Assembly: GCA_018398815.1 (NCBI GenBank)
Contig: JAFLJL010014869.1
Span: forward strand, 1-20,000
Source of the DNA: Conus ventricosus
Lineage: Eukaryota > Mollusca > Gastropoda > Neogastropoda > Conidae
Direction: 5' to 3'
DNA: 20,000 nt
The position numbers and the translations under genes are program-made. Under the pieces are notes generated by a model. That model was not told where the DNA came from. It saw only the letters and a list, made by a program, of their open reading frames with translations, and ran no database searches. Numbering within the stretch: position 1 is the first letter of the stretch; every line of letters starts with the position of its first letter. This document shows, piece after piece, positions 5,818 through 15,954 of this stretch.

Positions 5818-8690
5818 TTATCTAATGACTTTTTTGGTTACAACATTTGTGTTGATCTCATGTAGATTAGATCGTAGTTTTACGTTGTCATGATGAAAAG
5901 TCTTATTGCCAAACAAGCTTCTTTGTAGTTGTCATGTGATATGTTTGACTGCACAACGCTGCGAGATATTCCTTTGCTTTCTTAATGATTTTCTCCTGGC
6001 CGAAATACTGTACATTTTTGACCTTACCCCACATACTCCTTGATCACCTTTCCAGATAATTCATCCTTCATCTTTCCTAAAACCTTTTGTTAGTAATTGA
6101 ATGTAAAGGCGAATCTTTAGGATAATCGGACGTGTAATTTCCATCCACTCGCTCCTTAGCTACTTCTAATTCATGTCTTTATAAATATCTTCAGTAAGAA
6201 TATTCTATAACAAAACTATCTGTATCTGTGTAAGTACTCTGGACTCAGGATACGAGGCTTAAATAGTCATAAAGAAACTCTAAACATCAAAAACTTTGAT
6301 AATTCTAAAACAGTAACCAATAAATACAGGTTTGTCTAATTTGACTTTCTTTTTTTTCATCATTATGCCAAAAAGCTGATCATGGGAAAACTTCTGAAGT
6401 CCTGATTTAATTTTGGGTTTTTAAGTCAGCTTAATTGCTTCATTCTCTTGTGACCAATCTGACATCTTTGCGCTTGTGCGGATTCTCCATAGTCTTTCCA
6501 AAACAGCTGTTGTTCATCAACTTGAAAAGTCTTTTTCTGAAGCATCTGTGGATTTAGTTCTGAGATCATGTTCTTCATGTTTTATGGTTTCTGAACTGTT
6601 CTTGATCAAAAGCAATTATGCGATGAAACTGTCAACTTCAAACCATGTCTTAAATAAAATTGTAGAAGTCTGTAATGGCAGACATAATTTTTTTTGCCTC
6701 GAAGATTTAGGCACAAGTTTAGGCGGCTTCTTGGATCCATCTTTGACTTTCTGCTGCTAATGGATAGTCATTATGCAGGTCATGGAGTTCATGAGGATAT
6801 TCTAAGTCAACTTTAGAATGAAACCACGCTGTTGATCAGGCGTTAAACTCCCCCAACCCACTTTAATGCCTTTTGAATATATTTGTACCTGTGTACATTT
6901 TAAAGTTGCGAAAAGGAAGTGATTGCGCCATTGCCCTCCATACAGATTGTTTTGATCTAAATACATGAGATAGTTGGGCCCTTTTTACTTGGATCATAGT
7001 CGTCCAAGTTTTGTTGTTTGCTTTACAGTAATGTGCGACGCCATACAATTCCTCCACGCAATCCGTTTTCTATCATCTGAATCATTGGTAGGTCAGACAA
7101 TAAATCAATCTGTACCCAGTAAACTTTAAGAAAGCGTCCCAGCTCATCCCGGGCGCAGAAAATATAGTGCGCAGGGGATCCAAACTGTAATGTTTCATGC
7201 AGGTCTTTCTATAATTTTCAAAGACGTCCGCCAACAAACTTTCACTGCCATTAATTTGGAGTCATGATAGTCTCCCAACGTTTTACAATTAACTTTTGCC
7301 AAGCATCTTGGCATGCTGGTAATCGGAGTCGCTGATGTCCTTTCCTCTAAGCTAGAAAAGAACGCGCCTTTAGGAGGAAGTGTATCTTCGTCAAACCTTT
7401 CCCAACTGTTCATGTATTCATAAAGGGGAAACACCCTTTTTAACGAGAGTTGGGTCAAAATTTTTCTTCTGTTATTTGGCAGGACTTTAAGGCCATAGCT
7501 AGTGACTCTAATGATCCCATCATGTGTTGCATAGAGTCATAAAAAGACATGTTATTTAGATTAAAGCACATGTACTTTTCTGATGACTGTGCAATGCATG
7601 CTACCCTGAAGGCGTTGGTTACTGCTTGCAATATAAGATGAGAGTCGTAACCTCGCAAGTTATGAAAGAAGATGGCAGCTTCCATGTCTTTGGTTCAAAC
7701 TTTAGTTGAAGATTGCATTTGTTATGCGCCGCTCCTCTGAACTTCCACTAATGTGATCATGGTCTCTTACTGTTGGATTCGCTGCGTCTGATGAGAGGCC
7801 TAAACCACAAATCCAACAGTGAGTGGCTGAGTCATACTGTTGTTGGTCTTCAGGCGTCATTATGATTTCAGATAAATTCAGATTATTAGAACAGTCATTG
7901 CGCACTTGCTGCATGCGTTTTAAGAATGTTTCTGCAGCATCTGGTCCTCTATATAATTCTGGTTCTGAATAAACGCCATCCGACCTGACAACAATGAAGG
8001 CAAATGAACAAATCTGATGATTACTCATTAAGACTGTTTTTCGAAGTTTTTGTGGCGCTGGCCCTTCATAAGGAACAATGAGTGATTCAAAGTCTGCGTA
8101 AACTACGTATGGAGAATGTTGCAGTTTTTTCCAGTTCTTAAAACTAACTTTAGATCCGGGTGGGGGCGTAATTAGTTCTGTATTACAGTCTACAGAACTT
8201 TTACAATGTTTTATATGTTCACTCGCAGCTTGCACAGATGGAATTCTTGTTAAACATTTTCTGCAGAATTCTTGTTTGCTATGTTTGTTTGTAGTATAAC
8301 TCAATAATCTACTCATTGTGCGTATCATGTGTAATGGGGTAGCCCCGCTGGTGAAAACATTAGTAGTAAGTCAACATGATTTTTGTCTGGTTCGCCTATT
8401 GTTGGACTGTTCTTGGACACTTTAATTGGCACCAAATTTGTTTCCTCATCCCATGTGTATACATTAACAGTTATTGGTTTGTTTTGTTCTTCAAACTGAT
8501 CAATTTGGTCTACACTAACAGGAAAGGATATTCCATTGAAGTTAAAAATTTTTGGCGTTTGCGATATTTAGTCCCTTTCTGGTTTTCCGGACATGTGCGC
8601 TTGAAAGATACCCCAATAAAACTTTTGCGTCTAAAATTCTTTATGTTTAAAGCCTCTTTAAAACCAAACTCCGGGTAGCGGAATGAAGCC
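5818..8690 (-). pseudogene. Protein-primed family B DNA polymerase (Polinton pPolB), multiply frameshifted; 5' limit uncertain
   Basis: This is the replicative polymerase, which starts synthesis from a terminal protein at the ends. What is seen on the minus strand: NGISFPVSVDQIDQFEEQN (about 8500-8555) and an N-terminal zinc-binding-like segment with CRKCLTR and HIKHC; exonuclease motif I in VVYADFESLIV (Asp 8092-8094, Glu 8086-8088); exonuclease motif II in FFHNLRGYDSHLI (about 7630-7671); palm motif A in YLDQNNLYG (6937-6963); the catalytic YTDTDS motif (6215-6232); and near the C-terminus TSDYPKDSP. The gene ends at TAA 5818-5820. The largest open pieces are 7702-8328, 7455-7685 and 7195-7458. 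It carries more than ten one-base shifts. The start of the gene is not resolved; reading beyond about 8690 is unclear. The open plus-strand frame at 8376-8678 is antisense to its N-terminal part. Confidence 0.93.
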
Positions 8691-9780
8691 TTGCCTCAAT
8701 CGGTATATTTAGCCTTTTTAATCTAACCTAAGACTTCGCCCTTGACCAACAAGCCTCCATTTTAGTTTTCAGCGGCGCATCAAACTGTTAAGCAGTTGGT
8801 CTGCCCCCCCCGGGGTTTTTCTTTAGAAAAGAATAGTCTGCTTTTTTGTAAACCCCAGACTTCTAGATTTTTTTTCATTTATTGTTAATAGTCTTTAAAA
8901 AACAGCTAATTACTTAACGGGCGGGTTTTTGTTAGTTTGGGAACTGGAAATTGCAGAACAACCTTGCCTGTGTTTGTTGGGTCAATGCTTCAAATCAATT
9001 ATTCAGTGCTCTGAAAAAACCTCCAAGCTTTCCCTTTTCAAACAATTCTTTTGCCCTTCATATATCACCCATGCTGTCTTTTTTTTCTAACCCAAAATAT
9101 TTTTAAATTTAAAAAAAAAATATTAATCAAAATCAAATCGACGGCCTTTTTGGCTTGGATTTCATAAACAAAAGTTTAAACACCCTTCGGTTTTGTTACT
9201 GTGACTGTTTAAACAGAGTTTAATGTTCGTTTATTTTTTTAAAGATTCCCTTTTTTATCTCCGGGGGTTGGGCTGTTGAAAAAAAACTTGCCCTCGCCTT
9301 TCTTTTAAAATCAAATTTTTTTCTTTTTTAGTCATCAAAACGGCGTAAAAGTTAAATTTCATCGGTGTTTGAGTCAAAATACGTTTATTTTTTGTCAGTT
9401 TAAACGACTAAATTTAGTGTTATTAGTTGAAAACCCTAGCTGTGTGCTTTTGGGGTTTGTTTTTAATTTTTTTCCCGCCCCCTTACAGCTAATGAACACA
9501 ACCCAGAGTAAAAACAAACCTCCTAGGGAAAGCCCGGGTGGCTATGCCCATTTTAAAGACCAACACTGTTCCCGCTGATAGAGCCCTTTTAGTCGATGCT
9601 CCCGTATTAAAATATGAACAGCATTAAGGCAGCAGAATACCTTTGTTTGGTTTTGCTGTATTTGAAAGGGCTTTCCTAGTACTTGTGCATTGCGTAAATT
9701 TTTTTATCTAAAGGTTTTTATGTTAGGGGGTTTTTACTATTCTTTTTTTGGCGGCGCTGTAGGCCATTTTGGGTAAACTT
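8691..9780. other. Unresolved homopolymer-rich stretch between polymerase and capsid genes
   Basis: About 1.1 kb with no open frame that can be defended. It is dense in homopolymer runs (T7-T9, A9-A10, C8). It probably holds the N-terminal part of the polymerase gene and may hold a further minus-strand gene; the place would suit the maturation protease, but no His/Cys catalytic signature could be read. The plus-strand frame 9369-9578 has no recognisable protein character. Confidence 0.4.
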
Positions 9781-9789
9781 GAACAGACT

Positions 9790-11043
9790 GCTTTTTATAA
9801 ATAAAAAAAAATTTTGTATTGTAATTTTTTAATTTTTTTTTTCAATATTCGTGCCATCATATATTAAAAAAAAGTACATTAAGGGTTTATCGGCTTCTTT
9901 TCTTATCAATTTTAATGTTTTTTAGTCTTCACAGTTTGCTTTCCCTGCAACTGATTATCTCTTTGACTTTGGTCAATCCATAAACCGATTTGTTGTAAAT
10001 AATCATCAACCTAATTTTGAAAATTAAAAATTTTTCACAAGGCCAACTTTGGTTTTTACACCTCCCGCTCCAAACAGTTTTCTTATTTCATCAAAATGCT
10101 GATAAAGGGTTTTAAACCCGTGCGTAAATTGGTTGGACTCCCCCAATCGAACATTGTACTTTCGTTATTTTTGGATTAAAAAACTTTCACTTCCTCTTTT
10201 GAACGGTTCTTCATCTTCACACGCAATAAAATACCTTTAAGCGATCTTGCGGGAACACTAAAACAAAAATTTCCATATAGTGTCTGCCCTGCTTCTGGGA
10301 TATGTTGTATGATGAATCACTCTTTCGTAATATATTGCTAATTTTGACTGATATTGATGCTAAATCAGCCTTGCTAAATAGGGTTGCAAACCCAACGTCA
10401 AACTCTAACGAGATGTCAGAAATGCTGTACATTGCTTCGGTGTCTGTTGATCTGATAACCGTTTGTATTCGTTAAAAGTTAGTTCATATGACAGTCTGTT
10501 TTTTAATGCTCCTTAAAGTATGGCGCATGCGCTTTTAAACAACTCAAAATCTAAGGGAATGGAAAAGCGATTTCCATAACGCAAACTTTACGGCTACATA
10601 CTTTTTGCCGTCTTTAGTATCTCAGGGGCCCATTCTATGTTTAGTGCTTCATTTTCGATTCCCTTTAAACGCAAGATCAGCCCTTTCATTCCCGGTTAGC
10701 CATAGATCAGAATAGGTTAAAAATAAATTTTGCATTTTGTAAAGAAAATACTTCTGCCCCTCAAGTTTTACCCGAAATTTTCTTAACGATTGCCCGTCCC
10801 CCAAATTCTGGACAACTGTCCTGTTTGGGTCTGTTTCTGATGCGAGTTCTATTTGAAAGTAAGTCGTGCAGAGCCTGGCAAAAATCACTTCATCCGCTCC
10901 TAGTCCGGAAATTTGAAAAGTAAGAATTTGATCTGCAATCAATAGTAGATGGATTATTTGGAACAGTAATATTCCGTTTATTTCCCTTCACGCCAAAAGG
11001 GGTTTTTCAGTCTTCTATGCGGTCAAGAATCGAGCCATAGCAT
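9790..11043 (-). pseudogene. Putative Polinton major capsid protein, frameshifted
   Basis: The largest intact piece is 10649-10942, containing ADQILTFQISGLGADEVIF, then VVQNLGDGQSLRKFRV, LEGQKYFLYKMQNLFLTY and SDLWLTGNERADLAF. A second piece, 10217-10432, contains SISDISLEFDVGF and HYMEIFVLVFPQDRLKV. Further along, QQIGLWIDQSQRDNQ (about 9965-10000) and a last degraded piece near 9790-9900 complete a protein of roughly 420 residues. The segments match, in order, a large protein I recall from invertebrate (for example coral) Polintons, which by size I take to be the double-jelly-roll capsid protein. That assignment is from memory and has not been checked. The likely start is the ATG at 11041-11043, 48 bp from the divergent gene at 11092, with a shared palindromic TTTTATAAAA between them. 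Confidence 0.6.
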
Positions 11044-11091
11044 GTAATATTTTTTATAAAACAAAATAAAAAAATTAATTATTAAAGAAAC
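11044..11091. promoter_or_regulatory. Divergent intergenic spacer with palindromic TTTTATAAAA box
   Basis: Only 48 bp separate the ATG of the minus-strand capsid gene from the ATG of the plus-strand gene. It contains TTTTATAAAA (about 11053-11062), which reads the same on both strands, followed by A/T-rich sequence. The same TTTATAAAA word precedes the ATG at 4054 and the one at 2772, and TTATAAAA precedes the ATPase ATG at 15071. It is a candidate element promoter. Confidence 0.5.
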
Positions 11092-12300
11092 ATGGCAGGC
11101 ATTGAAGATGAAGATTATGATGTTTTTGATCGTGGAGACGACAGAGTGATTCCCCCTTTGGGAGCGGCATCGCTCGGGCTCTCATTGCATGATAATTAGC
11201 AGAAAAACGGGAGTACATTACCAACAAGTCGGTTTTAAATTAACAGAAAGTAAGGTTAGATCATTTTACCAAAGTTTAGGCCAAGAACCTCCCGAATTTA
11301 TAGACCCTAAGATTTGAAGTAAAAGATGACCATTTGTTTGTGAGGAGCGACCAAGGACAACTTGTTCAGCTTACAACAAAAAAAGACCCATCAAAGTTTT
11401 TAGCCGTGGTCAATTAGAAATAGATCAGTGTGAAAGATCAAAATGCCTTGGCCTTGTTAGGCCAAAATTAAGGGCGGAGGCAGTTCTAAACTTCAAAACA
11501 CACGCAAGAACTCCCAACAGATAACCAAATGCAAAACATGGAACTTAAAGAATTAAATCAATCAGCAGGTAAATTAATAAAATCAATAGAAGCAGAATCC
11601 ATTTTTTCAGAAGAAACAGCTTTAAAAGGGACTATACACGACTCACCGCTACCCATGCGAGAATTATTACCCTTGATCTTATTTTAAAAAAAACCATCAA
11701 AGGCAATTAACAAACAATTTAGCAAAACTGGGTGAACTAATGAGCATATAAAAAGAGAAAAAGAAAAACTCGTTGAGGCTGAGACGCCAACTTAGGCCTG
11801 ATATTAAAGAAAGAATAACCCAAAGACTAAAGATCTGAACAAGAGAGATCAGCAAGACTAAAGTGCTGACTACTAAAACCCAGACCAAAAACGAACTCAA
11901 GTGAATAGAATAAGAGAAACTATCCAAAAATTTTATATGAAGACACAACGCTAGCAGAACGAATAAAAACGCTGTTTAGAGAGCAAGGCGTCACCCTTTG
12001 CAAGCGTTTTAACTGCCTTTGGATTTGCAATAAGTACACTGGTGATGGCTATTACAGGCGGTGGTGGAGGGCAAAGTTCAGTGCCTCCGCCGCCACCCCG
12101 CCTCCCCCTGATAAATCATGGGTAAAAAAACAGCTTAACATTTGCAAGTTTTTAAAAAAATTAGCAGTAAAGCCTGGACGTTTTTTCCCGGAAAATTGGG
12201 GTATTGTCACTGGCTTTTGTCTACTGCAAGCAAAGTATTGGCTTTATGGCCAAACATTTAATGGACATTAGTTCTCTTCATAGTTGGGTTAATTTTTAGT
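11092..12300 (+). pseudogene. Long Polinton hypothetical protein with acidic N-terminus and C-terminal hydrophobic segments, frameshifted
   Basis: Opens MAGIEDEDYDVFDRGDDRV at 11092, followed by IPPLGAASLG. Later pieces in changing frames include KLTESKVRSFYQSLGQEPP, DDHLFVRSDQGQLVQLTTKK, ELPTDNQMQNMELKEL, LAERIKTLFREQGVTL, a Gly-rich then Pro-rich linker (about 12055-12110), WVKKQLNICKFLKKLAVKA, and a hydrophobic end near 12270-12300. The order acidic start, long helical middle (11500-11980), Gly/Pro linker and membrane-like C-terminus matches a protein I recall as common in invertebrate Polintons with no settled function. The intact length would be about 400 residues. The exact 3' end is unclear because the frame breaks close to the convergent gene's stop at 12258. 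It is probably virion- or membrane-associated, which is inference. Confidence 0.65.
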
Positions 12301-13478
12301 AAAAAAAACCAAGAACCTGGGCCTTTTAAATCCAAGAACAACGCTGTCTTTTCATATTCATGGTCATCGCGAACAGATCCGCGAGCTTTGCTGGTCTTCA
12401 ATGACTTTTGGGGTTTGGACTTCGGGATGGGTGACTTAATCTTTGGGGGTTCTTTTTCTGCTTGCAAAAATTTCTGGCTCAAATTTATGTCGTTTTTTCC
12501 CAACCTTCTGTTCATGCCTGCATAAAAATTTCATTATTAAAGTTTTTTATTGTACCATCTGGAGCGAGGCAGAAGGGCCCGATAAAACCAGTGCCAAAAG
12601 CAAAGTTACTTTCGACTTGCGATTTAAAACATGTGTACCTTTGAATACTTGAAGGCAAAACAAAAGTAGAATTTAAGGCTTCCCCTAAATTTGCTAAGTA
12701 TTTTTTTTTGTGCGTCAAAGCCCGTAGAAGGATCTGTTATGTTCGATCTTGTCTGTGCTTGTGAACCTAGCAAACACCAACGTAAGTGCGAACAGAGTCG
12801 TTTATTCGTTCTATTCCTGCTTTAGTTAGGCCCTTAGAAGTGTCTAAGATAAATGTTGTCCATGCTGTTTTATGCTCTTGCTCTATGGACCCGAGGTGAA
12901 CAGCTGTGCCTGAAGAGAAAGATGTGTAGGAGGATTCCAGTCATAGTATATTTTCTGTGCACGCCCAAAAATAAGGGGTGCCTAAGCCATGATTGCGGTC
13001 CAACTTTTGTCTAAAGTCTGTCTTGATGTTAATATTGAATTCGTTACAGATCTTTCAAAAGCCTCATGTCTATTCGGTTGCTAAATGGATTAAACGGTTT
13101 GTCATTTGGTAATGGTGCTTGCAGTTCAGTCAAAATACGTCTGAAGGTGTAATAGAAATGAAAATCTATACACTGACCTAACCAAAGGATTAGGATGATT
13201 TAAGTGATCAGCATACGACACTCCACACCCAGTTGATGCACAAAACACAGCAAAGTTTAAACTGGTTCTGATAAAACTGCATCGATGACTGAACCACACT
13301 TTGCGATGTAGTCTTTTTTAATAGGGGGGTTAAGATATCTGTTTAATGGCGTACTCCCTTTACTTGAAAGGTGTCAGTCTGGGTCACAGAAATGACAAGA
13401 GTATCAGTTGTTATATTTTTAAGATTGTAGTGCGGGCCCAACAGAATATTTTGCATTAGTATATTTGAATGCACTCAT
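12258..13478 (-). pseudogene. Probable Polinton structural protein, frameshifted
   Basis: Starts MSAFKYTNAKYSVGPALQ at 13478. Recognisable segments follow in changing frames: RYLNPPIKKDYIAKCGSVI, LTELQAPLPNDKPFNPFSN, RAGIERIN-like pieces near 12820, then the intact stretch 12512-12718 containing CFKSQVESNFAFGTGFIGPF and APDGTIKNFNNEIFMQA. The last open piece, 12258-12515, starts with NRRLGKNDINLSQKFLQ, is rich in Lys/Pro (PPKIKSPIPKSKPQKSLK), and ends at TAA 12258-12260. The intact length would be about 400 residues. Its beta-rich, Asn/Phe-rich middle and its position beside other virion genes suggest a capsid or penton-associated protein, though the specific role is not shown. It diverges from the gene at 13496 with only 17 bp between start codons, and its 3' end meets the convergent gene on its left. 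Confidence 0.6.
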
Positions 13479-13495
13479 TTTAATTTGTTTAAAAA
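13479..13495. promoter_or_regulatory. 17-bp divergent start-codon spacer
   Basis: The spacer reads TAATTTGTTTAAAAA-like AT sequence between the ATG of the minus-strand gene (13476-13478) and the ATG of the plus-strand gene (13496-13498). Any promoters for the two genes must overlap each other or lie within the opposite coding region. Confidence 0.45.
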
Positions 13496-14177
13496 ATGTT
13501 TGTAACAATAACAACTCAAGACCGCCCTTCGTTTTTAGAACATGCTATTGATAACAATTGCGGAAGCAGAATGGTTGCGCTCCATGAAATATTCTACAAA
13601 GTCGTATGGTTTAATATAACTGAATCCAAGAAGAATAATAAGATTAAAAAATTTAATAATAGAGGCCAATTAGTTAGCCAGTTAACCATACCTGATGGTT
13701 ATTACGGGTTTTGCTCACTAAAAGAAGCATGAGTAACTTCAACATTACTCTCAAACTTAACAATGCAAATTTGACAACAATGTTAACATATCAAACTTGA
13801 AAAAGAAGTAGTACATTACCTTTTTAGTATAGAGCTAGCTAAAATGTTAGGCTTTGCAGCTAACAATAATAGTTTTAGAGTTACACCAGACGAAACTACT
13901 TTTGAGGGGAAAGCCCGCTCAATCTTGCATTATATTCATTACTCTATGTTCATTTAGATGAGCTAAGCACTGATGAAAACTTATATGATGGAGGGCCCTC
14001 AACTGTTTTAAGAGCTCTTCATCAGGGAAAGCTGCATATTGCGATTATGAAATTATACAATTCCCTAATTTACAGTTTAAAAGATTAGTTTGTGGGAGGG
14101 TCGGATCATTTAATATAAAAATCAAGACAAAACAGGAAAGTCGTAAATGTGATAACCTGCACATTGTTTGGAAATAA
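13496..14177 (+). pseudogene. Putative Polinton virion protein (beta-rich), frameshifted
   Basis: The first open piece of 78 codons starts MFVTITTQDRPSFLEHAID and contains MVALHEIFYKVVWFNITES and LTIPDGYYGFCSLKEA. After a shift near 13730 come SIELAKMLGFAANNNSFRV, then LYSLLYVHLDELSTDENLY, and finally IIQFPNLQFKRLVCGRVGS with TAA at 14175-14177. The intact length would be about 225 residues. The motif of a beta start, then 'IPDGYY', then 'ELAKMLGF' resembles a family of phage-tail- or capsid-like proteins common in invertebrate Polintons, as I recall them, so the assignment is tentative. A 21-bp A/T spacer with AATAAA leads to the next gene, which is on the same strand and probably co-regulated. 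Confidence 0.55.
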
Positions 14178-14198
14178 AATAATAAGTTGTACTAAAAA

Positions 14199-15028
14199 AT
14201 GTCGCGTGGGCCAGAAGAATCCGGAGTTACATTAGCGCCTGTAAGGTGTATAACCTTAGAATTAAAAGACCTTGCAGACGTTGCGGACTTTGAACAAAAT
14301 GGTGAGATAGGCACTTTGTATGGGTTTGAGTACACTAAAGATGGTGATTATAAACGCAAAGAGGTTGGCGACAGCAAAAAGTTTCCTAAACTAGAACAAC
14401 TGCGCAATCTAGAAGCAAATATGTTGGCCAGTATGAATATAAAATAGTTCGAAAACCTGACCTCAAATGGCACTTAGAACCATATTTAGAATGGGACATA
14501 AAATTTGAATTCATAAGCCCATTTACATATTTTAGCCGTCAAAAAAGTTTCAAAAAAGCATTCAACTCTGGCCCTTTACATGTAAGTCTTATGCCGGACG
14601 ACAATAGTCGGAAAGAAATATAGAAATAACGCCGTATGGGAAAAAACAGTACATCCTCCACAGAAGAGAAACGGTTTAAAAAGATGCTTCTACAAAATTA
14701 CAGTTCATTCCGCAAATGAAATTAGGAGACACGTTCACAATAATATTTGAAATTTCTGTCTTAAAAGATAAGGAGAGGGATGGGGTTGTGGGCGTTAGTG
14801 ACGTCCTTTTAAAGGAATCTAATTAGCTGGCAAAACTTAGACGTTGACAGTCTTAAAGTTACTGTTGTCATTCTTCACAATGGTGAGGATATTAAGGTCA
14901 TAACAACAAGCAACAAAATCAATATTAGTCTAAATAGAAACAATCTTACAGCACTAAATTGGATTAATCTTACACATTTAGACCTTATAGGATTTTATTA
15001 TACTGAACAAGTTTTAACAGAGGCATGA
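14199..15028 (+). pseudogene. Putative Polinton virion protein upstream of the ATPase, frameshifted
   Basis: The first piece (82 codons) opens MSRGPEESGVTLAPVRCIT and contains DLADVADFEQNGEIGTLYGF. After a shift at about 14430 come LKWHLEPYLEWDIKFEFIS and SPFTYFSRQKSFKKAFNSG. Further shifts lead to ITPYGKKQYILHRRET, MKLGDTFTIIFEISVLKD, VVGVSDVLLKESN and VDSLKVTVVILHNGEDIKV. The end, WINLTHLDLIGFYYTEQVL, is followed by TGA at 15026-15028. The intact length would be about 275 residues. The alternation of short hydrophobic and polar stretches suggests an all-beta protein, compatible with a jelly-roll minor capsid protein, but no motif proves it. The ATPase starts 42 bp downstream on the same strand. 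Confidence 0.55.
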
Positions 15029-15070
15029 TAAAAACAATAACCGGATTAGATTAAGTTCTGTTATAAAACT

Positions 15071-15682
15071 ATGGAGCAGTTAAACTTATGACAAAAACTC
15101 CTCATTGCTCATTAATTTGTGGGCAGACTGGTTGTGGAAAAACAATATTTGTCCTAGACCTATTACAAACAGTTTATCGTTATAATTTTAATCATATTGT
15201 GGTTTTCTGTCCACACACTTAAATGGAACAAAGCATATCATGATAGAAGTTTATATGGACAGATGATGACATATATTTAGTTAATCCTAGCAATAAACTG
15301 AGTGAGTGTTTAGAACAGTTTTTATAGACTGTTTGAAGGAACGCAAACACTAATTTATATAGATGACTGTTCAGCAGAAAGAGACATAGTTAAAAAGAGA
15401 AACACTTTATCAAAACTTGCTTTCAGTGGAAGACATGCTGGAATAAGTGTGTGGATTTTATGCCAAAAATATAACTCAGTTTTAAAAGACTTTAGAGAAC
15501 AGTTAAAGACTGTAGTTCTATTTCACATGAAAGACAGAGACTCATTTGAAGAATGTTTGCGTGAAAATGATGTTATTGAAAACAACCAGGAAAAACACAG
15601 GATTAAGCAAAAACTGAAATCTAAAAAGTTTAGTAAATTAGTATTGAAGACGGATAACCCTACGCAGTACGTTTGTTTGTAG
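15071..15682 (+). pseudogene. Polinton packaging ATPase (FtsK/HerA superfamily, A32-like), frameshifted at the start
   Basis: This ATPase would drive genome packaging into virions. What is seen: Walker A GQTGCGKT at 15121-15144; Walker B in LIYIDDCS (15350-15373); the downstream sensor-like segment FSGRHAGISVWILCQKYNS typical of viral packaging ATPases of this type; and a Lys-rich C-terminus ending at TAG 15680-15682. The ATG at 15071 (MEQLNL, preceded by TTATAAAA) is out of frame with the Walker A frame, which has its own ATG at 15088. Further shifts occur near 15222 and 15320. The stretch from 15449 to the stop is intact. The length of about 200 residues is normal for the family. It is the last gene before the right terminal repeat, whose inner edge is 23 bp away. 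Confidence 0.9.
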
Positions 15683-15704
15683 ATAATCGTTATTTTTTTA
15701 GTTA

Positions 15705-15811
15705 TTGAAGTCTTACTTGTCAGAGAACAGGGAAAGGGGCATTCTGGGTTACTTTCGCCCGAAACTGGGTGAGGGCGGAAGTGGCCCAGAATGCCCCTTT
15801 CCCTGTTCTCT
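15705..15811 (-). repeat. Right terminal inverted repeat of the Polinton
   Basis: Inverted partner of 277-382. Outer arm 15722-15744 pairs perfectly with 15789-15811. The middle (15745-15788) continues to pair imperfectly, with many mismatches of transition type. The inward extension 15705-15721 reads GACAAGTAAGACTTCAA on the minus strand, one base longer than on the left. Confidence 0.92.
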
Positions 15812-15816
15812 ACTCC
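15812..15816. repeat. Target-site duplication, right copy (ACTCC)
   Basis: Direct partner of 272-276. Joining the flanks would give an uninterrupted host intron leading from the left flank into the CA tract at 15838. Confidence 0.75.
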
Positions 15817-15837
15817 TCAGTTAAGTTCAAACCAAAC

Positions 15838-15895
15838 CACACACACACACACTCACACACACACACACACACACACACCACAACCACAACACACA

Positions 15896-15954
<59 letters not shown>

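Larger units (their letters stand above)
277..15811. mobile_element. Maverick/Polinton DNA transposon (adintovirus-like), multiply frameshifted
   Basis: A 15.5-kb self-synthesising element. What is seen: inverted terminal repeats at both ends starting AG and ending CT, a 5-bp direct repeat ACTCC on both sides, a retroviral-type integrase, a protein-primed family B DNA polymerase with exonuclease and YTDTDS motifs, a packaging ATPase with Walker A and B, and several probable virion genes. What is known: this combination defines Polintons/Mavericks, which use protein-primed replication and an RVE integrase; published duplications are usually 6 bp. The 5-bp duplication is either real variation or one base lost to an indel. 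Genes lie on both strands in compact convergent and divergent pairs. Almost all are interrupted by one-base shifts, so the copy as given cannot express full-length products. Confidence 0.93.

Noticed and set aside
8376..8678. Open plus-strand frame of 100 codons
   Set aside because: The minus strand here reads the N-terminal part of the polymerase with recognisable sequence; the plus frame is antisense.
11697..11948. Open minus-strand hydrophobic frame of 83 codons
   Set aside because: It lies antisense to the charged helical middle of the gene at 11092; its Ser/Leu/Phe-rich composition is what antisense of Lys/Glu-rich sequence gives.
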